This document shows, piece by piece, positions 33,841 through 41,505 of a stretch of DNA of 64,000 bases (the stretch's first letter is position 1; each line of letters begins with the position of its first letter). The notes beneath the pieces are model-generated. The model ran no database searches, was not told the DNA's origin, and was given only the letters and a program-made list of their open reading frames with translations. The DNA comes from UBA6168 sp041752395. Lineage in GTDB: Bacteria; Bacteroidota; Bacteroidia; Chitinophagales; Saprospiraceae. The DNA lies in contig JBGSWN010000127.1 in the NCBI GenBank assembly GCA_041752395.1, positions 1 through 64,000 on the forward strand, written 5' to 3'. A program made the position numbers and the translations under genes.

Positions 33841-35178
33841 ATGCTGCAACCAATTATTTTCATTGCCATCACTGCCGCCGCCTTCTGGCTTGCCGGAAAG
33901 AACTTCCTGAAAATCCGGCGGAACATCCTTCTCGGAAAAGAGACGCCCGACGGCGACCCGCTCGGCGCTGGAGGCCGTGGGAATTCCAGCGAGCGCTGGC
34001 GAAATGTGCTGCTCATCGCTTTCGGCCAACAAAAAATGTTCGTCCGGCCCATCCCGGCCATTCTCCACTTTTTCATTTACGCTGCCTTTTTGCTCACGCA
34101 AATCGAGTTGATTGAAATCCTGCTGGACGGGGTGACTGGCAACCATCGAATGCTTGGCGCTTCGCTCGGCGGGTTCTACACGTTCATCATCAGTTTCATC
34201 GAAATACTGAGCGTGCTGGCCTTCGTGGCCACGGTGGCTTTCTTGGTGCGCCGCAATGTGCTCCGCCTCGCCCGTTTCCACAAACCAGAGATGAAAGGCT
34301 GGCCGACGAAGGACGCCAACTTGATTTTATTGCTTGAAATACTGCTGCTGATTGGTATTTTCAGCATGAACGGTGCCGACCAAGTGCTGCAAAGCATGGG
34401 CGCCGAGCATTATCCGCAGACGGGGCATTTCCTCGTGAGCAGCAGTTTGGGGCCAGCAATTTTCGGTGGAATGAGCGAAGGTGTGCTCCACATAATTGAG
34501 CGCTTTGGCTGGTGGCTGCACATCCTCGTCGTGTACGGTTTCTTGATTTACCTCAGCATTTCCAAGCATTTGCATATCATGCTGGCTTTTCCGAACACCT
34601 ATTTTGCGAAGCTAAGATCCAAAGGCGAGTTCACAAACATGCCGGAAATACAGCGGGAAGTGGCCTCCATGATGAACCCCGAAGCGGCCGCCGTTCCTGT
34701 TGCCGACCCTGATGCGGAGATTTCTTTTGGTGCAAATGACGTGACGAAACTCAGTTGGAAAAACCTGCTCGACGCCTATACCTGCACGGAATGTGGCCGC
34801 TGCACGAGCGTTTGTCCGGCGAATATCACGGGTAAAAAACTCAGCCCCCGCAAAATCATGATGGACGTGCGGGATAGGCTGGAGGAGGTTGGGCAGAACA
34901 TGGACGCCGCCAAATCCAACACCCCGACCGACGATGGAAAAACACTTTTCGACTACATCAGCCGGGAAGAAATTCACGCCTGCACGACCTGCAATGCCTG
35001 TGTGGAAGCCTGCCCAGTGCTGATTGACCCACTCGATATCATCCTGCAACTACGCCGCCACGAAATCCTGATGGAAAGCGCCGGGCCGAGCGATTGGCTG
35101 CCGCTTTTCAACAGCCTCGAAAACAGCCAAGCGGCCTGGGCGGTGAGCACGGAGCGGGATGCGTGGAAACGCTTTTAG
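33841..35178 (+). CDS. membrane iron-sulfur electron-transfer protein (HdrE/DsrM-like with ferredoxin domain)
   Basis: The ATG at 33841 (MLQPIIFIAITAAAFWLAG) is preferred over the GTG at 33817, giving 445 aa. Residues 1-250 contain about five membrane helices of the nitrate-reductase-gamma kind with His residues able to bind heme b (IPAILHFFIY, GMSEGVLHIIERFGWWLHIL, SKHLHIM). Residues 300-400 hold two 4Fe-4S motifs, CTECGRCTSVCP and CTTCNACVEACP. Such proteins pass electrons between the quinone pool and a soluble CCG-domain subunit. The matching CCG protein is encoded at 36596-37378, separated by one T9SS gene. The redox partner and substrate are not known in this phylum. Confidence 0.88.
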   Translation: MLQPIIFIAITAAAFWLAGKNFLKIRRNILLGKETPDGDPLGAGGRGNSSERWRNVLLIAFGQQKMFVRPIPAILHFFIYAAFLLTQIELIEILLDGVTGNHRMLGASLGGFYTFIISFIEILSVLAFVATVAFLVRRNVLRLARFHKPEMKGWPTKDANLILLLEILLLIGIFSMNGADQVLQSMGAEHYPQTGHFLVSSSLGPAIFGGMSEGVLHIIERFGWWLHILVVYGFLIYLSISKHLHIMLAFPNTYFAKLRSKGEFTNMPEIQREVASMMNPEAAAVPVADPDAEISFGANDVTKLSWKNLLDAYTCTECGRCTSVCPANITGKKLSPRKIMMDVRDRLEEVGQNMDAAKSNTPTDDGKTLFDYISREEIHACTTCNACVEACPVLIDPLDIILQLRRHEILMESAGPSDWLPLFNSLENSQAAWAVSTERDAWKRF

Positions 35179-35179
35179 T

Positions 35180-35276
35180 TGGCAGTTCGGCAGTTGGCAG
35201 TCTTGAGCCTACAAGCTGGCACAGACTAATCAACTGCAAACTGACTGCAAATTGCAAACTGTTTAACTGCCAACTT
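35180..35276. repeat. hairpin of GTTGGCAGTT / AACTGCAAACTG words
   Basis: The left side repeats AGTTGGCAGTTCGGCAGTTGG. The right side repeats AACTGCAAACTGACTGC and ends AACTGCCAAC, the inverse of the first word. It starts right at the stop of the iron-sulfur gene. Confidence 0.7.
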
Positions 35277-35305
35277 AAAAACCACCCTCCGAAAAATTAA
35301 GTAGC

Positions 35306-36565
35306 ATGAAGAACCTGCTCCTTTTCATATTATTATTGACAACCACCTTTTTTGCGGAAGCACAAACGGATTTTTATGTCGTGGACTCGCTGTACTGCCA
35401 TTTGCACAATGGTGCGGTGGAAACACCGACCGAACGGCAATACAACCTTAGTTTTTCTGCGACGGGTGCGTCACTGGAAAGCCGCCGGGAACAGTACCTG
35501 CCTTCGCTTGGTCAGTGGCGGAATTTGATTTACACGACCTATGTTTACGATAACCAGGACAACCTCGTGCAGCAGGTGGAACAAAGCTGGGACACGCTGG
35601 CGCTGGCTTGGGTGAACGCTACGGCAATGGAGAATACGCCGAACCAAAATGGCGATTTCACGCAGACCGTCCACAAGTTTTGGGATGGGCAAAACTGGCA
35701 ATTCGTGGACCGTATTAACTCGGTTTTTGGGGCGAATGGCTTTATCGAAACGCTGACGCAACAGCTCTGGGAGAATGGAAACTGGCGGAATCAATTGCGG
35801 ATAATTTATGCCTCGAATGCCCTTGGGAAGTTTGTGCAGACCAAGTTCCAGCTTTGGAATACGACGACCAGTTCGTTTTACGATGTGAACCGCCAAAGCT
35901 ATTTTTACGACAGCCAAAACCCGGAATTGGAAGTTAAAAAAGTGACGGAAGTATATGACCAAGCCACGATGAATTGGGGTAAAAGCAGCCAGTCGCTGAA
36001 AACTTACGACAGCCAAGGCAACCTGGCCGAGGAAACCACCCAGCTTTGGAACACAGTGGACACTGGTTGGGTGAATTCGTTTCGCATTTTGCAGAATTTC
36101 AATACTGAAAACGACGTAACGCTGCGGACGGAACTGGTCTGGAACAGCACCCAGTGGGTCAATACTTTTCAGGTGAACAATGTTTACGATACAGCGCAGA
36201 ACCTGACCCGTTTTGAGGTATTCCAGTGGCAACTCGACCATTGGAAACTGCTGTCAAGCTGCGATTTTTACCCCCGTTTTCACCATGAAGTTTTGGCGAC
36301 AAATGAGCCGACGCTGGCGTTTTTTCAACTGCCGAATCCCTATCGAATTGGGCAGCCGATTGATTGCTCCGCAATGGTTGCTGCTGGCGCAAAACGGTTA
36401 GAGGTTTTTGATTTTTCGGGGAAAATGATTTGCTCGCAAAATATTGAAAACCAATCGGTTATCGAGATAAATGGCGATTTGCCGATGGGAATGTATGTGG
36501 CAAAAATCAGTGGGGACAAGGGTAGTTTTTTCACCCAAAAACTCCTGATTTTCAATGGAAAATAA
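35306..36565 (+). CDS. T9SS secreted protein with degenerate beta-hairpin repeats
   Basis: The 419-aa protein has a signal peptide (MKNLLLFILLLTTTFFAEAQ). From about residue 40 to 330 it is a series of some seven or eight 40-aa repeats with the pattern W..QW/NW-x-N-x-x-R/Q-x-x-Y-x-Y-D-x-x-x-N (for example WRNLIYTTYVYDNQDNLVQQV and WGKSSQSLKTYDSQGNL), recalling YD/RHS-like or Spore-coat-like beta repeats. A T9SS tail follows (LEVFDFSGKMICSQ, GMYVAKI, FTQKLLIF). It is inserted between two genes that normally stay together (iron-sulfur proteins at 33841 and 36596), suggesting gene insertion. Function unknown. Confidence 0.8.
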   Translation: MKNLLLFILLLTTTFFAEAQTDFYVVDSLYCHLHNGAVETPTERQYNLSFSATGASLESRREQYLPSLGQWRNLIYTTYVYDNQDNLVQQVEQSWDTLALAWVNATAMENTPNQNGDFTQTVHKFWDGQNWQFVDRINSVFGANGFIETLTQQLWENGNWRNQLRIIYASNALGKFVQTKFQLWNTTTSSFYDVNRQSYFYDSQNPELEVKKVTEVYDQATMNWGKSSQSLKTYDSQGNLAEETTQLWNTVDTGWVNSFRILQNFNTENDVTLRTELVWNSTQWVNTFQVNNVYDTAQNLTRFEVFQWQLDHWKLLSSCDFYPRFHHEVLATNEPTLAFFQLPNPYRIGQPIDCSAMVAAGAKRLEVFDFSGKMICSQNIENQSVIEINGDLPMGMYVAKISGDKGSFFTQKLLIFNGK

Positions 36566-36595
36566 CAATTTAACAATTCATCAATCAAGAAATAA

Positions 36596-37378
36596 ATGAG
36601 CGACATCAAAACAATGGCCGAGCTGGCCGCAGAAGGCCGCAACCCAGAGGTGCTTTTTTGGGTGGGCTGTGCAGGCAGCTTCGACGACCGTGCGCAAAGG
36701 GTGACAGTAGCATTTGCGAAGCTGCTACAACAAGCTGGCGTGGAGTTCGGCATACTTGGTCAGGAGGAAGCCTGCACCGGCGACCCCGCACGCCGTGCTG
36801 GCAACGAGTTTTTGTTCCAAATGCTGGCGCAACAGAACGTGGCCACGTTAAATATGTACGAGGTGAAGCGCATCGTGACGGCTTGCCCGCATTGTTTTAA
36901 TACTTTGAAAAACGAATATCCAGCGCTGGGCGGAAATTACGAAGTGATGCACCACACGCAGTTTTTGCAGCAATTATTGGCCGATGGCCGCCTGAAAATA
37001 GAAGGCGGACAGTTCAAAGGGAAGAAAATTACCTATCATGATTCGTGCTACCTCGGTCGGGCAAACGGGATTTACGAAGCCCCCCGTTCCGTACTGGAAT
37101 CCCTCGACGCCGACTTGGTGGAGATGAAACGCTGCCGCACAAACGGCCTTTGCTGCGGTGCTGGCGGTGCGCAGATGTGGAAGGAGGACGAGCCCGGCAA
37201 CAAACGCATCAATATGGAGCGGACGGAGGAGGCACTGGCCACTGGCGCTGAAATCGTGGCGGTGAACTGCCCGTTCTGTATGACGATGATGAGCGATGGC
37301 GTGAAGGCAAAGGAGCAGCAGGATCGGGTGATGGTGTATGATTTGGCGGAGCTGATTTTGAATAACCAAGTTTCTTGA
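36596..37378 (+). CDS. CCG-domain iron-sulfur oxidoreductase subunit (HdrD/GlcF-like)
   Basis: The 260-aa protein has two Cys-rich CCG-type regions: VGCAGSFD with EEACTGDPARR and TACPHCFNTL; then YHDSCYLGR, NGLCCGAGGAQMW and AVNCPFCMTMM. The second is a complete CX(n)CCGX(n)CxxC motif, as in heterodisulfide reductase HdrB/D, LldE and GlcF, where it holds a non-cubane 4Fe-4S cluster. It is cytoplasmic and should dock on the membrane protein encoded at 33841. In Bacteroidota the physiological reaction of this pair is not established; electron bifurcation or disulfide reduction are possible. Confidence 0.88.
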   Translation: MSDIKTMAELAAEGRNPEVLFWVGCAGSFDDRAQRVTVAFAKLLQQAGVEFGILGQEEACTGDPARRAGNEFLFQMLAQQNVATLNMYEVKRIVTACPHCFNTLKNEYPALGGNYEVMHHTQFLQQLLADGRLKIEGGQFKGKKITYHDSCYLGRANGIYEAPRSVLESLDADLVEMKRCRTNGLCCGAGGAQMWKEDEPGNKRINMERTEEALATGAEIVAVNCPFCMTMMSDGVKAKEQQDRVMVYDLAELILNNQVS

Positions 37379-37385
37379 AAAGCCT

Positions 37386-37393
37386 TAGTTTTG
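37386..37393 (+). promoter_or_regulatory. possible -7 box of the second toxin-antitoxin pair
   Basis: TAGTTTTG matches TAnnTTTG and lies 22 bp before the ATG at 37415. The nearest TTG (37358-37360) is 25 nt upstream, slightly outside the usual spacing. Confidence 0.3.
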
Positions 37394-37414
37394 TATTAAT
37401 TAAACTACTTTGTC

Positions 37415-37678
37415 ATGGGAAATATATCACTGCAAGTTTTGAACGAAAAAGATTACCAGATGGTAATGTCGGTATTGAAGGCGTTTGCTGACAATAATAT
37501 CATTCGGCTTGAAACCGATCGAAATTCTTTGGGAGTGCCCGGGCCACCGTTGACCGACGAACAATGGATTGAATATGTCAAATCTGCAGAAGCTGAACCG
37601 GATATTAGTATGGAAGAAATGAAAGTAATAATTAAATACCTTAAAACTACCCCGGAGCCAATGGTGATTGGTTCTTGA
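37415..37678 (+). CDS. putative antitoxin of a ParE-like pair
   Basis: The 87-aa acidic protein (NISLQVLNEKDYQMVMSVLKAF, LTDEQWIEYVKSAEAEPDISMEEMKVIIKYL) has no recognised DNA-binding domain. It directly precedes, in the same reading frame, a ParE-like toxin sequence. This order and size fit a type II antitoxin. The base composition of this and the next gene (more A+T) differs from the flanking genes, suggesting transfer. Confidence 0.6.
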   Translation: MGNISLQVLNEKDYQMVMSVLKAFADNNIIRLETDRNSLGVPGPPLTDEQWIEYVKSAEAEPDISMEEMKVIIKYLKTTPEPMVIGS

Positions 37679-37723
37679 CGGCCAAATAAATCACTTATCC
37701 AAATCGTTTTCAAACCCAGATTT

Positions 37724-38005
37724 GTGAGAGAGTTAACTGGAACGTTACATTATATCAGTGAGCATAGCCTATATGCAAAAGATAAATTTATGGATGATTT
37801 GCTGATTATGATTTCTAAAAAGATACCGCAGCAACCATTCCTTTACCCCGAGTTTAATAAAATGCGCACTCCAAACAAGATATATCGAAAAGCCATTTTC
37901 AAAAAGAAATGGAATCTGATATATAAGGTTGAAACGAGCAAACTTATCTTTATATCCATCTTCCATTCCAGTAGGGATGTTTCTAAAATGAAGTTTGATT
38001 ATTGA
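37724..38005 (+). CDS. RelE/ParE-like toxin with uncertain start
   Basis: From the GTG at 37724 the product is 93 aa. The homology to ParE clearly begins earlier: in-frame codons from 37697 read IQIVFKPRF, which aligns with the usual first strand (M-x-I-x-F-x-P). The frame is open back to 37679, directly after the antitoxin TGA at 37676-37678 in the same frame, but contains no ATG, GTG or TTG before 37724. Translation may start at ATC (37697), by read-through of the TGA, or the toxin may be truncated. The rest (HYISEHSLYAKDKFMDDL, YPEFNKM, WNLIYKVETSKLIFISIFH) fits the fold. Confidence 0.65.
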   Translation: MRELTGTLHYISEHSLYAKDKFMDDLLIMISKKIPQQPFLYPEFNKMRTPNKIYRKAIFKKKWNLIYKVETSKLIFISIFHSSRDVSKMKFDY

Positions 38006-38021
38006 CAACGATATAGCTATA

Positions 38022-39851
38022 TCAATTCAGCACCGCCGCCCTCGTCCCCAAGCTTTTCCGCTCGCCTATTTGCTGGCGCCACATGGCATAATACAAGCCT
38101 TTATCTTCCAATAATTCTTCGTGGGTGCCAGTTTCGGCCATGACGCCTTTTTCCAAAACATATATCCGGTCAGCGTGCATGATGGTGCTGAGGCGGTGGG
38201 CGATGAGGATGGTTATCTGTGCTTTGGACATGGAAACATCCTTGATGGTGTCCGTGATTTCTTCCTCCGTTAGCGAGTCGAGGGCAGAGGTTGCTTCGTC
38301 GAATATGAGCAGTTTTGGCTGGCGCAACAAAGCACGGGCGATGGAAATACGCTGCTTTTCGCCACCGGAAAGTTTGAGGCCGCCCTCGCCGAGCACAGTG
38401 TCCAAACCTTTTTCGGCACGGTCCAGCAGTCCGTTGCAGGACGCTTTGGTGAGTGCTTCCCGAAGCTCGGTTTCACTGGCAGCGGGGTTCACGAACATCA
38501 GGTTTTCCCGGATGGTGCCGCTGAAAAGGTTGGTGTCCTGTGTCACGAAGCCAATCTGGTTGCGGAGGTCATCGAATCGGATTTCCGTTTCGTCGAGGGT
38601 ATTGTAGAAAATCTTGCCTTCCTGTGGGCGGTACAGCCCGACCATCAGCTTCATCAAGGTGGACTTGCCGCTACCGCTTGGGCCGACGAAGGCAATCGTT
38701 TCGCCTTTTTTTACATCGAAACTGATGCCGTCAATGGCACGGTGACTGGCGGATTTATGTTGAAAAATAACGTCCTTAAAAGACAAAGCCTCAATGTCGC
38801 CTAGGTGTTTGGGTTGCGCAGGTTCCGTTTCTGGTTGCTTGCTCATCAGGGTTTGGAAATTATTGAGCGAAGCTTCTGCCTCCCGATAGGAGAGGAGAAT
38901 ATTCCCAATTTCCTGCAATGGTCCGAAGATAAAGAATGAGAAAACCTGCATGGTGACCAACTGCCCGGCCTCCATTTCACCGCCAAATATGAGCCACATA
39001 ATGATGAACAATATGATTTGGCGGAGGGTATTTACCATCGTACCCTGCACGAAACTTATACTGCGTATGCGCTTCACTTTCGTAAGCTCCAAACCCAATA
39101 TTTTATAGGTGTTTTTATTTAAACGTTCCACTTCTTGGTTGGTCAATCCGAGGCTTTTTACCAATTCTATATTGCGGAGCGATTCGGTCGTGGAACCAGC
39201 AAGGGCAGTGGTTTCGCCCACGATATTCTTTTGTATGGACTTGATTTTTTTGCTCAATTTATTGGTTGCCCAAGTCAATATAAATATACCGACCAAATAG
39301 GCAATCGGTATGCGCCAATTGATAAATACAGACGCATAAATAAAAACAAAAACAACGCCCACCAAAACCCCAAAAAGCACATTAATAAAGCTGGTCATAA
39401 ACCGCTCCACATCGGTGCGCACTTTGGTGAGAATGGAAAGTGTCTCACCGCTTCGTTGGTCTTCGAATTCTTGGTATGGGAGTTTCATTGCATGACGCAG
39501 GCCGTCCGTGAAAATCGTGGCACCGAACTTCTGGATGATGACATTGAGGCCGTAATCCTGAAATGCCTTCGCAATCCGGCTAATCATCGCTACGGTGACA
39601 GAAGCCAGCAGTAGATAGACCACGCCCATCTGGAAATATTGGACGCCTTTCCGCTCAATATTCCCGTAGCTCCAGAAAAAGTTCGACCAATCGAAATGTG
39701 GCGAGGCATTCTGGTGGTCGCTGGCGAGGGTCACGAGTTTGCCGAGAATGATGGGGTCCATGAGCGAGAAGCCAGTGTTGATGGCCGCCAATCCGAGTGT
39801 GAGGAGCACGAGCCATTTGTGGGGCTTGAGGTATTGTAGCAGGATTTTCAT
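38022..39851 (-). CDS. ABC exporter, fused permease and ATPase (MsbA-like)
   Basis: The 609-aa protein has six transmembrane helices in residues 1-310 and an ATPase domain from about 345: Walker A FVGPSGSGKST, Q-loop QIGFVTQDTNLF, signature LSGGEKQR, Walker B LLIFDEATSALD and the switch His in IAHRLST. It should act as a homodimer moving a lipid, drug or peptide out of the cytoplasm. No accessory membrane-fusion gene is adjacent, so lipid or drug export is likelier than type I secretion. It ends 17 bp from the toxin stop on the opposite strand. Confidence 0.92.
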   Translation of the reverse strand: MKILLQYLKPHKWLVLLTLGLAAINTGFSLMDPIILGKLVTLASDHQNASPHFDWSNFFWSYGNIERKGVQYFQMGVVYLLLASVTVAMISRIAKAFQDYGLNVIIQKFGATIFTDGLRHAMKLPYQEFEDQRSGETLSILTKVRTDVERFMTSFINVLFGVLVGVVFVFIYASVFINWRIPIAYLVGIFILTWATNKLSKKIKSIQKNIVGETTALAGSTTESLRNIELVKSLGLTNQEVERLNKNTYKILGLELTKVKRIRSISFVQGTMVNTLRQIILFIIMWLIFGGEMEAGQLVTMQVFSFFIFGPLQEIGNILLSYREAEASLNNFQTLMSKQPETEPAQPKHLGDIEALSFKDVIFQHKSASHRAIDGISFDVKKGETIAFVGPSGSGKSTLMKLMVGLYRPQEGKIFYNTLDETEIRFDDLRNQIGFVTQDTNLFSGTIRENLMFVNPAASETELREALTKASCNGLLDRAEKGLDTVLGEGGLKLSGGEKQRISIARALLRQPKLLIFDEATSALDSLTEEEITDTIKDVSMSKAQITILIAHRLSTIMHADRIYVLEKGVMAETGTHEELLEDKGLYYAMWRQQIGERKSLGTRAAVLN

Positions 39852-39979
39852 TGACGTCGTTTAGATCACAAAAAGCTTCAAACAACACCAATTTGCAAAT
39901 GGTTTATCCAAATGAAAATATGCACAGATTATCTCAAGATATATTTTTGCCTAGACTAAGCCTCATGCAATTTTGGTGT

Positions 39980-41251
39980 TTATACCTTCCTTGGCTTAAT
40001 CACCAACCGCAGCGACTGGTCATAAGTCAAATAATTAATGACCCAATTCAGGAAGACGAAAAACTTGTTTTTAAAGCCAATCAATTGCATCAGGTGGACG
40101 AAAAGCCAGGTCAGCCAAGCGAAGAAGCCGCTGAATTTCCAGAAGGGGAGGTCTGCCACGGCCTTGTTTCTGCCGATGGTGGCCATGGAGCCGAGGTCTG
40201 TGTATTGGAAGGATTTCCAGGCGGCGTTTTTTTGTGCGGCTTTTAGGTTTTTGGCAAGGTTGGAAGCCATTTGCATAGCCACCTGCGCCACTTGCGGGTG
40301 GCCTTTGGGGTATTTATCTTCAATTAAAAGGGCATTGTCGCCGATGGCGAAAATATTGTTGAATCCTGCTACTTGGTTGAATTCATTGATTTTTAGGCGC
40401 TTGCCGGGGCCATAAGCTTCCGCCGGAATGCCTTCCAATACCTTCCCCACGATGCCCGCCGCCCATATCACTTTGTGGGCTTCCAAGCTGCTTCCGTCGC
40501 TCATGGTGAGGGTCCGTCCATCAAAATCCTTGACGAACACGCCAAGTCTGACTTCTACATCCATTTCCTGTAAAAAATTAAGCGAAGCGGCAGAGGCTTC
40601 ATCCGACATCCCGTCCAGGAGCTTTGGCGCACCTTGCACCAAATGGATGTCGATTTGACTGCAATCAAGTTCGGGATAATCCTTTGGCAGGATGTGTTTG
40701 CGCATCTCGGCTAAGGCGCCGGCCACTTCCACGCCCGTGGGGCCACCGCCCACCACTACGATATCCAGCAATAATTGCTTCGCTTTGTTTTCGGTCGTTA
40801 TAGCCGATTCGAAATCGGAGAAAAGCTTATTCCGAAGGTACAGCGCCTCCGACACCGATTTCATGGGGATGACGTTCGCCGCCAATTCCGCATTGCCAAA
40901 ATAATTGGTGTCCACACCTGTGGCCAGCACGAGATAGTCATAATGCAGGTCGCCGAGTGCCGTGGAAAGGAGGTTCTCTTCGGGGTGGACCCCCGTCACT
41001 TCCGTCACCCGGAGAATGACGTTTTTGCTTTCCTGAAACATTTTGCGGAGCGGATAAACAATGGAACTGGGCTCCAGACCTGCCGTTGCCACTTGGTAAA
41101 ACAGCGGCTGAAACTGGTGGTAGTTGTTTTTGTCAATCAGGACGATTTGGAAATCGGATTGGCAGAGCTTCTTAACGAGCAGGAGGCCACCAAATCCGCC
41201 GCCTACTACGACCACTCGCTTTTGGTTTGTTGCTGGAATATTGATTTTCAT
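39980..41251 (-). CDS. ndh: type II NADH:quinone oxidoreductase (NDH-2)
   Basis: The 423-aa flavoprotein has two Rossmann motifs: FAD (VVVVGGGFGGLLLVKKL, residues about 13-29) and NADH (IVVVGGGPTGVEVAGALAEM, about 165-184). It also has the NYHQFQPLFYQVATAGLEPS motif, the FAD-contacting NIFAIGDNALL, and the quinone-site PQVAQVAMQMASNLAKNL. The C-terminal 55 residues form an amphipathic/hydrophobic membrane-binding region (FFAWLTWLFVHLMQLIGF). It transfers electrons from NADH to menaquinone without pumping protons. Confidence 0.92.
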   Translation of the reverse strand: MKINIPATNQKRVVVVGGGFGGLLLVKKLCQSDFQIVLIDKNNYHQFQPLFYQVATAGLEPSSIVYPLRKMFQESKNVILRVTEVTGVHPEENLLSTALGDLHYDYLVLATGVDTNYFGNAELAANVIPMKSVSEALYLRNKLFSDFESAITTENKAKQLLLDIVVVGGGPTGVEVAGALAEMRKHILPKDYPELDCSQIDIHLVQGAPKLLDGMSDEASAASLNFLQEMDVEVRLGVFVKDFDGRTLTMSDGSSLEAHKVIWAAGIVGKVLEGIPAEAYGPGKRLKINEFNQVAGFNNIFAIGDNALLIEDKYPKGHPQVAQVAMQMASNLAKNLKAAQKNAAWKSFQYTDLGSMATIGRNKAVADLPFWKFSGFFAWLTWLFVHLMQLIGFKNKFFVFLNWVINYLTYDQSLRLVIKPRKV

Positions 41252-41425
41252 GGTGAAGGTGTGTTTTATTGAATAGGAAACAAGGGCGATAGGAACATGT
41301 TTAAATTATTAGAAACCAAATGGGGGTTTTTCCAAATAAAATATTTAAAGCCCTTGTCTTTAGTTTTCCCACCAAATAAAATACGGAAGCAAAAGGAGTG
41401 CTCCATTCAACCCCATCGCTTGAGC

Positions 41426-41464
41426 AATAAAAAAGGGCCAAACAGCATATTATCTGCGAGGCCC
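41426..41464 (-). terminator. probable terminator of the TonB receptor gene
   Basis: On the minus strand, GGGCC, a CAG/CTG inner pair and GGCCC are followed by a run of Ts (TTTTTTATT). It lies 42-80 bp after the receptor stop. The stem is short, so confidence is moderate. Confidence 0.5.
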
Positions 41465-41505
41465 ATAACTACTTTTGTTGTTTTATTTTTAGAAATATTG
41501 GGGCA

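Noticed and set aside
41252..41505. 70-codon plus-strand open frame between NDH-2 and the TonB receptor
   Set aside because: The composition is not gene-like and the region contains the receptor's terminator.
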